Shown piece after piece: positions 34,323 to 43,898 of a DNA stretch of 44,452 nucleotides; positions within the stretch are counted from its first letter, which is position 1; each line of letters opens with the position of its first letter. The translations under genes and the position numbers were made by a program. The DNA lies in NCBI GenBank assembly GCA_017458765.1, contig JAFSZZ010000162.1, forward strand, positions 1-44,452. Reading direction: 5' to 3'. Source of the stretch: Lachnospiraceae bacterium. Lineage in GTDB: Bacteria > Bacillota > Clostridia > Lachnospirales > Lachnospiraceae. Under the pieces are notes generated by a model, which did not search any database, was not told where the DNA came from, and was given only the letters and a program-made list of their open reading frames with translations.

Positions 34323-35606
34323 ATGAAAGCTTACAAGGATATGACGAGGGAAGAGCTGCTTGAACTGAAGGCGCAGCTTGAGAAGGAATATAAGGAAGAG
34401 GAAGCCAAGGGGCTTAAACTCAATATGGCACGCGGGAAGCCGGGACTTTCGCAGCTTGAGATAGCGATGCCGATGCTCGATGTGGTAAATGCAAGTTCGG
34501 ATATGCATACATTGCTCGGAACGGATACCCGTAATTACGGAGACCTTGACGGTATCGGTGAATGCAGGCGTCTCATGGCTAACATGATAGGTGTTGAGAA
34601 GGACAATGTCATCGTTGGCGGTAATTCGAGCCTTAACCTTATGTATGATATGATCGCGCGTTCATTCTGCTTCGGTGTAAGGGGATGTACTCCCTGGTGC
34701 AGGCAGGATAAGATAAAGTTCCTCTGTCCCGTACCCGGATATGACAGGCACTTTAAGATCACCGAGCAGTTCGATATCGAGATGATAAACATACCCTTAT
34801 CGGAGACAGGTCCCGATATGGATATGGTGGAAAAATATGTCAACAACGATCCGGCGGTCAAGGGTATCTGGTGCGTTCCGAAGTACAGCAATCCCACAGG
34901 CATCTCCTACTCGGATGAAACGGTAAGGCGTTTTGCAAATCTTAAACCCGCGGCCGAGGATTTCAGGATATACTGGGATAATGCTTACTGCATCCATCAT
35001 CTGTATGACGACGATCAGGATGAGATACTCAACATCCTTGATGAATGTAAGAAGGCCGGAAATCCCGACATGGTATTCATCTTCGCATCGACATCGAAGA
35101 TAAGCTTCCCGGGATCGGGCGTTTCCGTTGTTGCTTCATCCCTTGATAACGTGGATTGGATACTTAAGCTGATGGGTGTCCAGACGATAGGACATGATAA
35201 GATAAACCAGTTAAGGCATGTAAGGTTCTTTAAGGATATTGACGGACTCAAGGCACATATGAAGAAGCACGGCGAGCTGCTGCGTCCCAAATTCGCGGCT
35301 GTTACGGACACACTTGAGAAGGAACTTACCGGTCTTGGCATCGGAAGCTGGGTAAATCCGAAGGGCGGCTATTTTATCTCCTTTGATGCGCTTCCGGGAT
35401 GTGCGAGATCGATAGTCGCAAAATGCAAGGCTCTCGGCGTTGTGCTTACGGGTGCCGGTGCGACCTATCCGTATGGTAAGGATCCGCAGGATTCAAATAT
35501 ACGTATAGCGCCTACCTTTCCTTCGACCGAAGAGATGAAGGATGCGGCAAGGGTATTCGTGCTTTGCGTGAAGCTGGCCAGTGTGGAGAAACTGCTGGAG
35601 GGTTGA
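34323..35606 (+). CDS. aspartate aminotransferase, subgroup Ic-like (PLP enzyme)
   Basis: A 427-residue fold-type I PLP enzyme. The N-terminal MARGKPGLSQLE, the middle PGYDRHFKITEQF, KYSNPTGISYSD and YWDNAYCIHHLYDDD (PLP-binding Asp and Tyr), the PLP Lys in STSKISFPGSG and the C-terminal Arg in SNIRIAPTFPS are visible. The pattern fits the long group annotated as aspartate aminotransferase (PF12897) rather than classical AspC. It has its own promoter. The G3E GTPase gene begins 32 bases after its stop. Confidence 0.9.
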   Translation: MKAYKDMTREELLELKAQLEKEYKEEEAKGLKLNMARGKPGLSQLEIAMPMLDVVNASSDMHTLLGTDTRNYGDLDGIGECRRLMANMIGVEKDNVIVGGNSSLNLMYDMIARSFCFGVRGCTPWCRQDKIKFLCPVPGYDRHFKITEQFDIEMINIPLSETGPDMDMVEKYVNNDPAVKGIWCVPKYSNPTGISYSDETVRRFANLKPAAEDFRIYWDNAYCIHHLYDDDQDEILNILDECKKAGNPDMVFIFASTSKISFPGSGVSVVASSLDNVDWILKLMGVQTIGHDKINQLRHVRFFKDIDGLKAHMKKHGELLRPKFAAVTDTLEKELTGLGIGSWVNPKGGYFISFDALPGCARSIVAKCKALGVVLTGAGATYPYGKDPQDSNIRIAPTFPSTEEMKDAARVFVLCVKLASVEKLLEG

Positions 35607-35638
35607 TTTGTGATAATTATGAATATGAGGTGATAGAA

Positions 35639-36856
35639 ATGACAAAGATTGACATTGTATCGGGGTTTCTCGGTGCGGGAAAGACAACACTCATCAAGAA
35701 GCTTCTTAAGGAGGCTCTTTCGGATGAGCAGGTAGTGCTCATTGAGAATGAATTCGGTGAGATAGGTATCGACGGTGGTTTCCTTAAGGAGGCGGGTATC
35801 GAGATAACAGAGATGAATTCGGGATGTATCTGCTGTTCACTGGTCGGTGATTTCGGAACGGCTCTTAAGGAGGTACTTGATAAGTATCATCCCGATCGGA
35901 TCCTTATCGAGCCTTCGGGAGTAGGTAAGCTTTCGGACGTAATGAGAGCGGTTGAAGGTGTATGCCACGAATACAAGGAAGAAATCCTGACGGATTTCTC
36001 TGATGCCTCAAAGCCGGCGGGCTCCCCCGACCTAAAGGTCGTGGGCAGTGTGGCAGTGGTTGATGCGAAAAAATGTAAGCCATATCTGCGTAATTTCGGC
36101 GAGTTTTTCGAGAACCAGATCGAGCATGCGGGAACCATCATCTTAAGCCGTACCGGACAGATGAGTGATGAGAAGATAAATGCCTGTGTAGAACTTATAA
36201 GGGAGCACAATCCTAAGGCAACTATAATAACGACACCCTGGGATAAGCTTGACGGTAAGAAGATACTTGAGACTATCGAGGATGCCAAGGATCTCGAGGC
36301 CGAGCTTATGAAGGAAGTCATGGAGAAGTATGAGCACGATCATGACCATGACCATGAACATGAAGACGAACACGATCATCATCACCATCATGATCATGAA
36401 GACGAACACGATCATCATCACCATCATGAGGAAGGAATCCATACGGATTCCTCTGATGCCTCAAAGCCGGCGGGCTTCCCCGACGCTTCGGTCGGGGACA
36501 GTCACGATCATGACCACGATGAGGAATGTTCCTGCGGATGCCATGATCACGATCATCATCACCATCATCATGATCATGACGCCGATGAGGTATTTACATC
36601 CATCGGCATCGAGACATCAACCAAATACACAAAGGAGAAGGTTGAGGAGTGCCTGGAGGAGCTTGATGATACGGGTAAGTACGGTACGATACTCCGCTGT
36701 AAGGGTATGCTTCCTACCGAGGGTGAGAGATTTATACATTTTGACTATGTGCCCGGCGAGTGTGAGGTAAGGGATGGCGCAGCAGAGGTAACCGGTAAGA
36801 TCTGTGTGATAGGATCCGAACTTAAGGAAGATGCCATAAGGACTCTGTTTAACTGA
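35639..36856 (+). CDS. G3E (CobW/COG0523) GTPase with His-rich metal-binding region and two repeat-derived insertions
   Basis: A 405-residue putative metal chaperone/insertase. Walker A is GFLGAGKTT (near residue 9), the metal motif CxCC is SGCICCS (near 63-69), and the CobW C-terminal domain follows the His region. Residues about 232-265 and 295-320 are very rich in His/Asp (HDHDHEHEDEHDHHHHH type) with CSCGC between, a likely Zn, Ni or Co reservoir. Residues 115-137 and 266-288 are nearly identical (both contain SDASKPAG) and come from two in-frame copies of a 69-nt palindromic repeat; the first lies between the switch II region and VDAKKC, where relatives have only a short loop. GAGGTGAT lies just before ATG 35639. 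The metal is not determined. Confidence 0.92.
   Translation: MTKIDIVSGFLGAGKTTLIKKLLKEALSDEQVVLIENEFGEIGIDGGFLKEAGIEITEMNSGCICCSLVGDFGTALKEVLDKYHPDRILIEPSGVGKLSDVMRAVEGVCHEYKEEILTDFSDASKPAGSPDLKVVGSVAVVDAKKCKPYLRNFGEFFENQIEHAGTIILSRTGQMSDEKINACVELIREHNPKATIITTPWDKLDGKKILETIEDAKDLEAELMKEVMEKYEHDHDHDHEHEDEHDHHHHHDHEDEHDHHHHHEEGIHTDSSDASKPAGFPDASVGDSHDHDHDEECSCGCHDHDHHHHHHDHDADEVFTSIGIETSTKYTKEKVEECLEELDDTGKYGTILRCKGMLPTEGERFIHFDYVPGECEVRDGAAEVTGKICVIGSELKEDAIRTLFN
35981..36049 (+). repeat. 69-nt palindromic repeat element, copy 1, inside the CobW-like gene
   Basis: Hairpin 1 is GAAATCC/GGATTTC with loop TGAC (35981-35998). An invariant stretch of 25 bases follows, including a small AGCC-GGCG-GGCT hairpin. 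Hairpin 3 is CCCCCGACC/GGTCGTGGG with one mismatch and loop TAAA (36024-36045). It has the same length as copy 2 with no gaps (57 of 69 bases identical by eye) and encodes 23 residues in the same frame. Confidence 0.85.
36434..36502 (+). repeat. 69-nt palindromic repeat element, copy 2, inside the CobW-like gene
   Basis: Hairpin 1 is GGAATCC/GGATTCC with loop ATAC (36434-36451), then the same invariant 25 bases, then a perfect 8-bp hairpin TCCCCGAC/GTCGGGGA (36477-36498) with a 6-base loop. Two base pairs differ from copy 1 in a compensatory way (A-T to G-C in hairpin 1, C-G to T-A in hairpin 3). It lies inside the His-rich region of the protein. Confidence 0.85.
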
Positions 36857-36870
36857 TCGAGACGAAATAA

Positions 36871-36904
36871 TGTGGCAAAAGAACCGTCCCCATGGCGCAA
36901 AAAG
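36871..36904. repeat. possible fragment of a dispersed clostridial repeat (AACCGTCCCC motif)
   Basis: Between the two GTPase genes, GGCAAAAGAACCGTCCCC followed by ATGGCGCAAAAA has two near-direct GGC(GC)AAAA copies flanking the GAACCGTCCCC core. Sequences of this kind recur between genes in many clostridial genomes as I recall them, but only one copy is in this window and no transposase is near. Confidence 0.3.
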
Positions 36905-36913
36905 AGGTAGATC

Positions 36914-37846
36914 ATGACATCGGTATTTATAATAAACGGCTTCCTCGACAGCGGGAAGACAGATTTTATCAATTATACGATAACGCAGCCGTATTTTCAG
37001 GACAGGAAGGCGACGCTTCTCATCGTCTGCGAAGAGGGTGAGAAGGAATATGATCCGAAGGTGCTTGAAAGAACGCGGACGTTTATGGAAGTTATCGAGG
37101 ATGAGGATGATTTTAACGCAAGGAATCTGATGGAGTTTGAGAAAAAGTACAGACCCGGGCGTATAATCATCGAATTCAACGGTATGTGGCTCCTAAAGGA
37201 CCACAAGCTTCCCTGGAACTGGAAGATAGAGCAGCAGATAACGATGATAAACGGGGCGACTTTCGAATCGTATTTTACGAACATGAAGTCGCTGCTGGCA
37301 GAGCAGATAAGAGGCTCGGAACTTATCATCATGAACCGCTGCGACGGCCTTGAAGAAAAGATCGCTTCGTATAAGAGGAACATAAAGGCGCTTAACCAGC
37401 AGGCCGACCTGATCTTCGAGAATAAGAACGGGGAAATGAACGTTACCCTCGAGGAGGATCTGCCTTACGATCTTACAAAAGATCCTATCGTACTTGATGA
37501 TACGGGTTACGGCGTATGGTATCTGGATGCGCTTGACAATATGGACAGATATAAGGGGCGGACCATTGAGTATACGGCCATGGTCCTTCATCCGCCGCAG
37601 TTTCCGAAGGGATATTTCGTGCCGGGACGCATGGCTATGACCTGCTGTGCGGAGGATATCGCATTTTTGGGATATGCATGTAAATACGACAAGGAAGATG
37701 AACTTAAGAACAAGCAGTATCTTAAGATAAAGGCGAAAGTGAACATAGAGTATTTCGAGGATTACGGTAAGGAAGGACCGGTGCTTGAAGCGCTGAGTAT
37801 AGAGCCCTGTGGCAAGCCGAAGGAAGAAGTCATATCATTTACCTAG
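36914..37846 (+). CDS. G3E-like GTPase fused to a TIGR03943/DUF1980-like domain
   Basis: A 310-residue protein. The N-terminal part (1-185) has Walker A GFLDSGKT (near 9-16) and a guanine-specificity-like MNRCD (near 139), but the CxCC metal motif of COG0523 GTPases is missing. The C-terminal part (about 210-305) matches the end of TIGR03943/DUF1980 proteins: PKGYFVPGRMAMTCCAEDIAFLGYACKY, then KNKQYLKIKAKV and PVLEALSIEP. TIGR03943 proteins normally pair with a COG0701 permease and often with COG0523 GTPases, so a role in metal homeostasis is inferred. AGAGGTAG lies before ATG 36914, 57 bases after the His-rich GTPase gene. Confidence 0.8.
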   Translation: MTSVFIINGFLDSGKTDFINYTITQPYFQDRKATLLIVCEEGEKEYDPKVLERTRTFMEVIEDEDDFNARNLMEFEKKYRPGRIIIEFNGMWLLKDHKLPWNWKIEQQITMINGATFESYFTNMKSLLAEQIRGSELIIMNRCDGLEEKIASYKRNIKALNQQADLIFENKNGEMNVTLEEDLPYDLTKDPIVLDDTGYGVWYLDALDNMDRYKGRTIEYTAMVLHPPQFPKGYFVPGRMAMTCCAEDIAFLGYACKYDKEDELKNKQYLKIKAKVNIEYFEDYGKEGPVLEALSIEPCGKPKEEVISFT

Positions 37847-37854
37847 CAGAAATG

Positions 37855-37888
37855 AAAAAAATGCTTTGTGACACAATAACATTTTTTT
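37855..37888 (+). terminator. A/T-rich hairpin with T-run, likely terminator of the GTPase pair
   Basis: AAAAAAATG (37855-37863) pairs with CATTTTTTT (37880-37888), with a possible inner TTGTG/CACAA pairing. It follows the GTPase stop by 8 bases and precedes the protease gene. The stem lacks a GC core, so efficiency is doubtful. Confidence 0.45.
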
Positions 37889-37907
37889 AAAACAGGAGGA
37901 AGGAAAC

Positions 37908-40900
37908 TTGAAACAGCGAACAATTGTAAGGAAGAAATGGAAGTATCTAAGCCTGATACTGACTCTGGCAATGCTGGCGGGATCCATGCCGCTTAACACT
38001 TACGGGGCTGAGCCGGATACCGGAGAAGAACTGATCGATGTAACGGAATCCCTACAGGTTGATGATATCTGTCCGGCACTCGGGGAGGATATGCCGTCAG
38101 AAGACAGGATAACTGATGAAGCCGGTCCCGATCATTTGACGGAGGACCCTTCAGGGGTTACGGAAGAAGAGATCCTTATACCTGATGGCGAAGAGTCAAC
38201 AAATTATATCGAGATCAATCAGGGACTCAGCTCACACACCGGCTTAAATGACGGTAATGAGACCCTTATCAATGAATTTGTTGCGGGTAAGCAGACTGTG
38301 ATAATGGCGAAGATACCCGGCTCGGATGATTTTACCGAAGAGCAGGCCAAGAGCGCCGTGACAAATTACAATCTCGAAGCAAAGGCAGTTACCAACGATC
38401 AGGAGGCTGACAATTGCGAACTTTCCGCTTCGGGGGATAACTTCAGTGTAAGACAGGCATATGATAAGGACTGTGATGTGGTAAAGGGATGGTATGCTGT
38501 TGTCAACTTCCCCACAGGACCGGACAAGGGTGTCTATAATTTCTATATTAAGAATGGTGAGACTGAAGTCGCCGAAAATAAAGGAGTCAGGTTCTATGAG
38601 ACCGAGCCGCTTAACATCCTTGTTGTTCCCGTAAACGGATATTGGAGTGGTAAATATGACGGTGGTGCACCTTCTAAGGGAGCGTTCGGAGTTAAGGATC
38701 AAAAGTTTACCGACTCCCATGGAAAAGAACGTGACTGGTCTGACCTGTGCAGCGTTCTCAAGGAATACATGCTTGATGTTTACCCCATAAAGGATATCAC
38801 CTTTGAGGAGGCAAACGAGATAGAAGCAGGCACTGCTGAATACGATATGGTAAATTCGGACGGTCAGAAGAAGCTGTGGGAAGAAGCCTGCAAGCTTCAG
38901 AGCAAGACCAAGGACGGCAAGGACAGGTATGACCTTATACTGGCCTTCGTAATGTACCGCCAGGATCAGGGAGGCGGTCAGGGTTATACCTACGGCAAGC
39001 CAACAAATATAATCACCTATTCGGATAAGGATATGCTTCCCACGGTGGCTCATGAGATAGCCCACTGTTACCAGGTAGGAGATGAGTATGACGGAGGAAG
39101 CTTCAACATAAATGTTAACTATCCTCCGAACGAATATGGCGGAAGAAATTATGTATCCGGTGAAAATATTGAGAAAACTGAAGGAGCCAATGAATACTGG
39201 AAGGATTCAAAAGGGGTCAAGGAAAGCTTTAAAGATGGTCCTAAGAAAGATAAGATCAACGAGAACGGAAAGGGGACGGTGATACCTCTGTCGCTCCATC
39301 CCTACAGTCTGTCCCAGCAGAAGTTCATAACCTGGGCAGGCGTTAATGATCAGGGTGAACCGACCGAGGATGTGATATACCCTACCATGAGCTGGATGGG
39401 TTCCGGTTATTCGGGAGGAGACGGTTACTACTTCACGTCTTCTGTCATCTGGGACCATCTGCTCAAACAGTTTGTAAAGAAGGAGAAAAAGGAAGAAGAT
39501 AATACCGAAGCATCAGCTGAGGAATCAGAGACCACAAACCTTGATGTCTTCAGGGATACATCGTATTCGGATGAAGAGGATATTAATGCGGTTTTCGAAG
39601 GTGAAGATGATTTCTATTATGATGATGACTGCAGATGGGGCCAGTCAAGAATGGTGGAGGTATACGGCTGGCTTGAGAAACAGGATGCCGGCGATCCCAA
39701 GGTTTCCATGTCGCCCATGTTCTCATATGACGGCGACCTTGAATATATGGATGTCATAGAGGATGAGAACCTTAAAAAGAGCGGTGATATATATACATTT
39801 GCGGCACTTGGTAATAATGACCTGGTAATAGAATCACCGGTTGACGGTGAATATGCAGCAACCCAGTTTTACGGCGGATTCTTCAATCCCAGGACAAAAA
39901 ATGGCGGCGAATTGCAGAAGGAAGTCAATTTTAACTTCGATGCCGAGTATCCCGAGGGTACGAGGGATTTTGCCATCTTCAAGGGTAAGATAAGCGATAT
40001 CTGCGAAGACGGATCATTACCGGATGGCGAGCACTTTATATGGCGGGCTTCCGAAAACGGGCTTTCCGGGAACGTAATTAATAATAAGCCTGATGGCTAC
40101 TTAGCTTATGCGGATGTAAATTCCGAAATGGCCGAAGTGGAATGGGAAGTATACTATCCCGAGAATGCCGAGGAAGCATATACAGGCGAAGGTGAGGAAA
40201 AAGACTTATTATACACTGAGGTTTATTACTGCCCCGAGGGTGATGACGGCAAGGCATACTATGTCGGATGCAGCGATGATGAAGATTGGGAAGAGGGCTA
40301 TATTTCATTCGAAACGGACAGTCGGTTTGATACCAAGTGGACCAGAAACGCCTATGTGTGGATCAAGGTAACAAACGGTGTCAACGCTATTGACATATAT
40401 TCAGATGAGAATGAAATAAGCCTGTGCAATTCAAAAATAGAATTATCCGGATCCGGTATTAAGAAGGTGAAAGTAAACGGTCAGACGGAATACAGGGCAG
40501 TATGTACGGGAACTGCCATAAATCCGAACACAAACGTTAAGGTGTATGATCCTTCAAACGGCAAGTATATCTCGCTTAAGAGAGATGAAGATTATTCGGT
40601 CACTTATGAGAATAATATATCTGTGGGATATGCGACTGTGACCATACATGGTACAGGCAGATATGCCGGCAAGAATACCATAGGATTCGAGATATTAAAA
40701 AAGGATCTTGCGGGAACACCCGATGATATTCCAAACCTTACTTATTCCGATAACATGGATAACGTTATCAGGCCTTATCTCGGCATGAGGACAGTAAACG
40801 GTGTGCCTCTTATCTATGGTACGGATTTCAGGGTATCATATTCTACCGCGGATGGAACCGCTTCTTCGCTTAAAAAACTTATAAAGGAAAATCCTGAAAA

Positions 40901-41951
40901 TCGTGTGACCGTAAACGTGACATTTACGGGAAAAGGCAATTATACAGGTGACTGCAAGAAAAAGATCAAGTTTGATGTCATACCTTCCACGACAGATCTT
41001 ACAGTCCTTACGGACAGCAATGTCCAAATAGTGCTTAATAAGTCAGAGCTTCCTTACACGGGCAAGGATATAAAGCCTTCGATAAAGAGTGTAACTTTGA
41101 GCAACAATAAGATCAAGCTTAAATCAGGAGATTACAAGATCATTTATTCAAACAATAAGGAGATAGGTACCGGAAGGATCACAATAGTAGGGAAAAAGAA
41201 TTATACGGGCTCCGCCCACGCTACTTTTACCATCGTTCCCAAACAGGTGAGCTCCATAAGCATTAAAGGCCTTAAGAATCAGCCATATACCGGTGCGAAA
41301 GTAAACGTGGATACATTGCCGATTACCGTAACGGCAGGCGGGATAACACTCAGAAAGGACATAGACTATACGATCGAGCCTGTTTTGAGTTCCAACTCGG
41401 TATCCTGCAATTATGTGGATGTTACGACAAAAGCCATGAAGAGTTCGGGAGCAGCACCCAAGATACTGATAAAGCTTAAGGATGCAGATCCAAACAGCAA
41501 GTATAAGCCGAGGGTTTTATGGGGTTCCAAGGTTAAGGAAGAGAAAAAATCTGTGATCAAGACCTTTGCGATCACTGCTCTTAACCTTAACTCCTCCATA
41601 GTAAGCTTCACTACAAGCAGTAATGTTGTATCTAAGAATATCGTTAAGACTCCGGACGGCAAGGACGTAATAGGAACCATACGAAATGCGAATAAGACTG
41701 AGATGGCATTAAAGAAATACACCTATGTCATAGAAGGCGAGGCAGATCAGCTTGTAAAAAATGCCAGTCTGGCAGAGGCTGTTTCGATAAGGGTCAACGG
41801 AGTCAGGGTCGATCCGGGTCTGTACACTATAAATGTTACCAAAACCGCGAAAGACAAGATCGGACAGATCACCGTAACACCGGCAAAGAATTCGCCATAC
41901 AGCGGTAAGATGAACATTAAATTCAAATACGTGAAAAAGAGCAATGAGTGA
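37908..41951 (+). CDS. secreted M64-like metallopeptidase with C-terminal Ig-like repeats
   Basis: A 1347-residue exported protein. The start is TTG 37908, supported by GGAGGAAGG 4 bases upstream and a perfect signal peptide directly after it (basic MKQRTIVRKKWKY, hydrophobic LSLILTLAMLAGS, cleavage near NTYGA). An acidic region of about 70 residues follows. The catalytic zinc site is TVAHEIAHCYQVGDEY (H382, E383, H386, then DEY), the pattern of IgA-peptidase M64. The region between about 530 and 860 is acidic and of unknown fold. Residues about 860-1150 contain four Ig-like repeats of the type YTGKDIKP ... DYKIIYSNN ... GTGRITIVGKKNYTGSAHATFTI. No sortase motif or anchor is seen, so it is released or held non-covalently. 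It may cut host or microbial glycoproteins; substrate unknown. Confidence 0.88.
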   Translation: MKQRTIVRKKWKYLSLILTLAMLAGSMPLNTYGAEPDTGEELIDVTESLQVDDICPALGEDMPSEDRITDEAGPDHLTEDPSGVTEEEILIPDGEESTNYIEINQGLSSHTGLNDGNETLINEFVAGKQTVIMAKIPGSDDFTEEQAKSAVTNYNLEAKAVTNDQEADNCELSASGDNFSVRQAYDKDCDVVKGWYAVVNFPTGPDKGVYNFYIKNGETEVAENKGVRFYETEPLNILVVPVNGYWSGKYDGGAPSKGAFGVKDQKFTDSHGKERDWSDLCSVLKEYMLDVYPIKDITFEEANEIEAGTAEYDMVNSDGQKKLWEEACKLQSKTKDGKDRYDLILAFVMYRQDQGGGQGYTYGKPTNIITYSDKDMLPTVAHEIAHCYQVGDEYDGGSFNINVNYPPNEYGGRNYVSGENIEKTEGANEYWKDSKGVKESFKDGPKKDKINENGKGTVIPLSLHPYSLSQQKFITWAGVNDQGEPTEDVIYPTMSWMGSGYSGGDGYYFTSSVIWDHLLKQFVKKEKKEEDNTEASAEESETTNLDVFRDTSYSDEEDINAVFEGEDDFYYDDDCRWGQSRMVEVYGWLEKQDAGDPKVSMSPMFSYDGDLEYMDVIEDENLKKSGDIYTFAALGNNDLVIESPVDGEYAATQFYGGFFNPRTKNGGELQKEVNFNFDAEYPEGTRDFAIFKGKISDICEDGSLPDGEHFIWRASENGLSGNVINNKPDGYLAYADVNSEMAEVEWEVYYPENAEEAYTGEGEEKDLLYTEVYYCPEGDDGKAYYVGCSDDEDWEEGYISFETDSRFDTKWTRNAYVWIKVTNGVNAIDIYSDENEISLCNSKIELSGSGIKKVKVNGQTEYRAVCTGTAINPNTNVKVYDPSNGKYISLKRDEDYSVTYENNISVGYATVTIHGTGRYAGKNTIGFEILKKDLAGTPDDIPNLTYSDNMDNVIRPYLGMRTVNGVPLIYGTDFRVSYSTADGTASSLKKLIKENPENRVTVNVTFTGKGNYTGDCKKKIKFDVIPSTTDLTVLTDSNVQIVLNKSELPYTGKDIKPSIKSVTLSNNKIKLKSGDYKIIYSNNKEIGTGRITIVGKKNYTGSAHATFTIVPKQVSSISIKGLKNQPYTGAKVNVDTLPITVTAGGITLRKDIDYTIEPVLSSNSVSCNYVDVTTKAMKSSGAAPKILIKLKDADPNSKYKPRVLWGSKVKEEKKSVIKTFAITALNLNSSIVSFTTSSNVVSKNIVKTPDGKDVIGTIRNANKTEMALKKYTYVIEGEADQLVKNASLAEAVSIRVNGVRVDPGLYTINVTKTAKDKIGQITVTPAKNSPYSGKMNIKFKYVKKSNE

Positions 41952-41971
41952 GTCCTGAATACACTAAAACC

Positions 41972-42000
41972 TTGAAAATACGGTCGGATTGTGCTATGCT
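41972..42000 (+). promoter_or_regulatory. promoter of enolase
   Basis: TTGAAA (41972-41977), a 17-base spacer and TATGCT (41995-42000) lie 58 bases before the enolase start. The leader of about 50 bases shows no obvious hairpin. Confidence 0.65.
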
Positions 42001-42031
42001 GAACAATACAGGATTAATAAAATCATAATAG

Positions 42032-43360
<1,329 letters not shown>

Positions 43361-43380
43361 TTAACGGTTTTGTTAAACAT

Positions 43381-43416
43381 AGGGACTCACCGTCATTATC
43401 CGGTGGGTCCCTGTTT
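43381..43416 (+). terminator. terminator after enolase
   Basis: AGGGACTCACCG (43381-43392) pairs with CGGTGGGTCCCT (43401-43412) over 12 bp with one G-T wobble and an 8-base loop, followed by GTTTG. It lies 20 bases after the enolase stop. Confidence 0.7.
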
Positions 43417-43443
43417 GACTGAGAATAAAAAGGTGGACCCTAT

Positions 43444-43887
43444 ATGAAAAAGGATGGTATTTTTTTTGGAATAAAGCTTATGGCTGCTGTTCTGACAATG
43501 ATGTTTGCACTCGTTGTTTTAACGCCGTCAAAAGTACATGCGCAGATATACCTGCTTCCGGACGGAACGATATTTGATTCGGATTATTATGCGTCTCTGT
43601 ATGCGGATACAAGGGCCGGATATGCAAACGGCAGGTATCCCGAGAGGTTGCTGTGGCATTACCTTACATACGGTATAAAGGAAGGCCGGATACCTTCAAT
43701 GTACACATTGTATAATCCGACCACGGTCACGACACCTTCGGTCATGTTCCCTCCGGTAACTTATCCGGTTTACAGCGGAGTGAATGCGATCGTTCCTTAC
43801 AGCTATCCTCCGGTGACCGTTCCGATGGTAGCGCCGGTAAATCAGTACTATCCTTACATCCCTACACAGATGTATTATTTAAGATAA
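43444..43887 (+). CDS. small secreted Tyr/Pro-rich protein
   Basis: A 147-residue exported protein. It has a signal peptide (MKKDG, hydrophobic stretch, cleavage near KVHAQ), then a compact motif FDSDYYASLYADTRAGYANGRYPERLLWHYLTYGIKEGR. The latter resembles a short FDxxYYxxxYPDV...L..HYxxxGxxEGR repeat common in exported proteins of Firmicutes and cyanobacteria, though its function is not known to me. The last 75 residues are rich in Pro, Tyr, Val and Thr without charge and probably lack stable structure. AAGGTGG lies 9 bases before ATG 43444. It may be cell-wall associated. Confidence 0.75.
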   Translation: MKKDGIFFGIKLMAAVLTMMFALVVLTPSKVHAQIYLLPDGTIFDSDYYASLYADTRAGYANGRYPERLLWHYLTYGIKEGRIPSMYTLYNPTTVTTPSVMFPPVTYPVYSGVNAIVPYSYPPVTVPMVAPVNQYYPYIPTQMYYLR

Positions 43888-43898
43888 AATACAGGGTA

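Noticed and set aside
35609..35628. TGATAATTATGA upstream of the CobW-like gene considered as a Fur/Zur box
   Set aside because: The palindrome is short and A/T-rich, and no clear promoter overlaps it; too weak to list as a site.
36143..36442. Antisense open frame rich in Met/Val/Ile/Phe that looks like a membrane protein
   Set aside because: It is the reverse complement of His/Asp codons in the CobW-like gene (CAT/GAT read as ATG/ATC), a composition artefact.
36434..36502. CTGATG in the palindromic element considered as a hammerhead ribozyme core
   Set aside because: The GAAA box and the NUH cleavage site are not in the required places between the stems.
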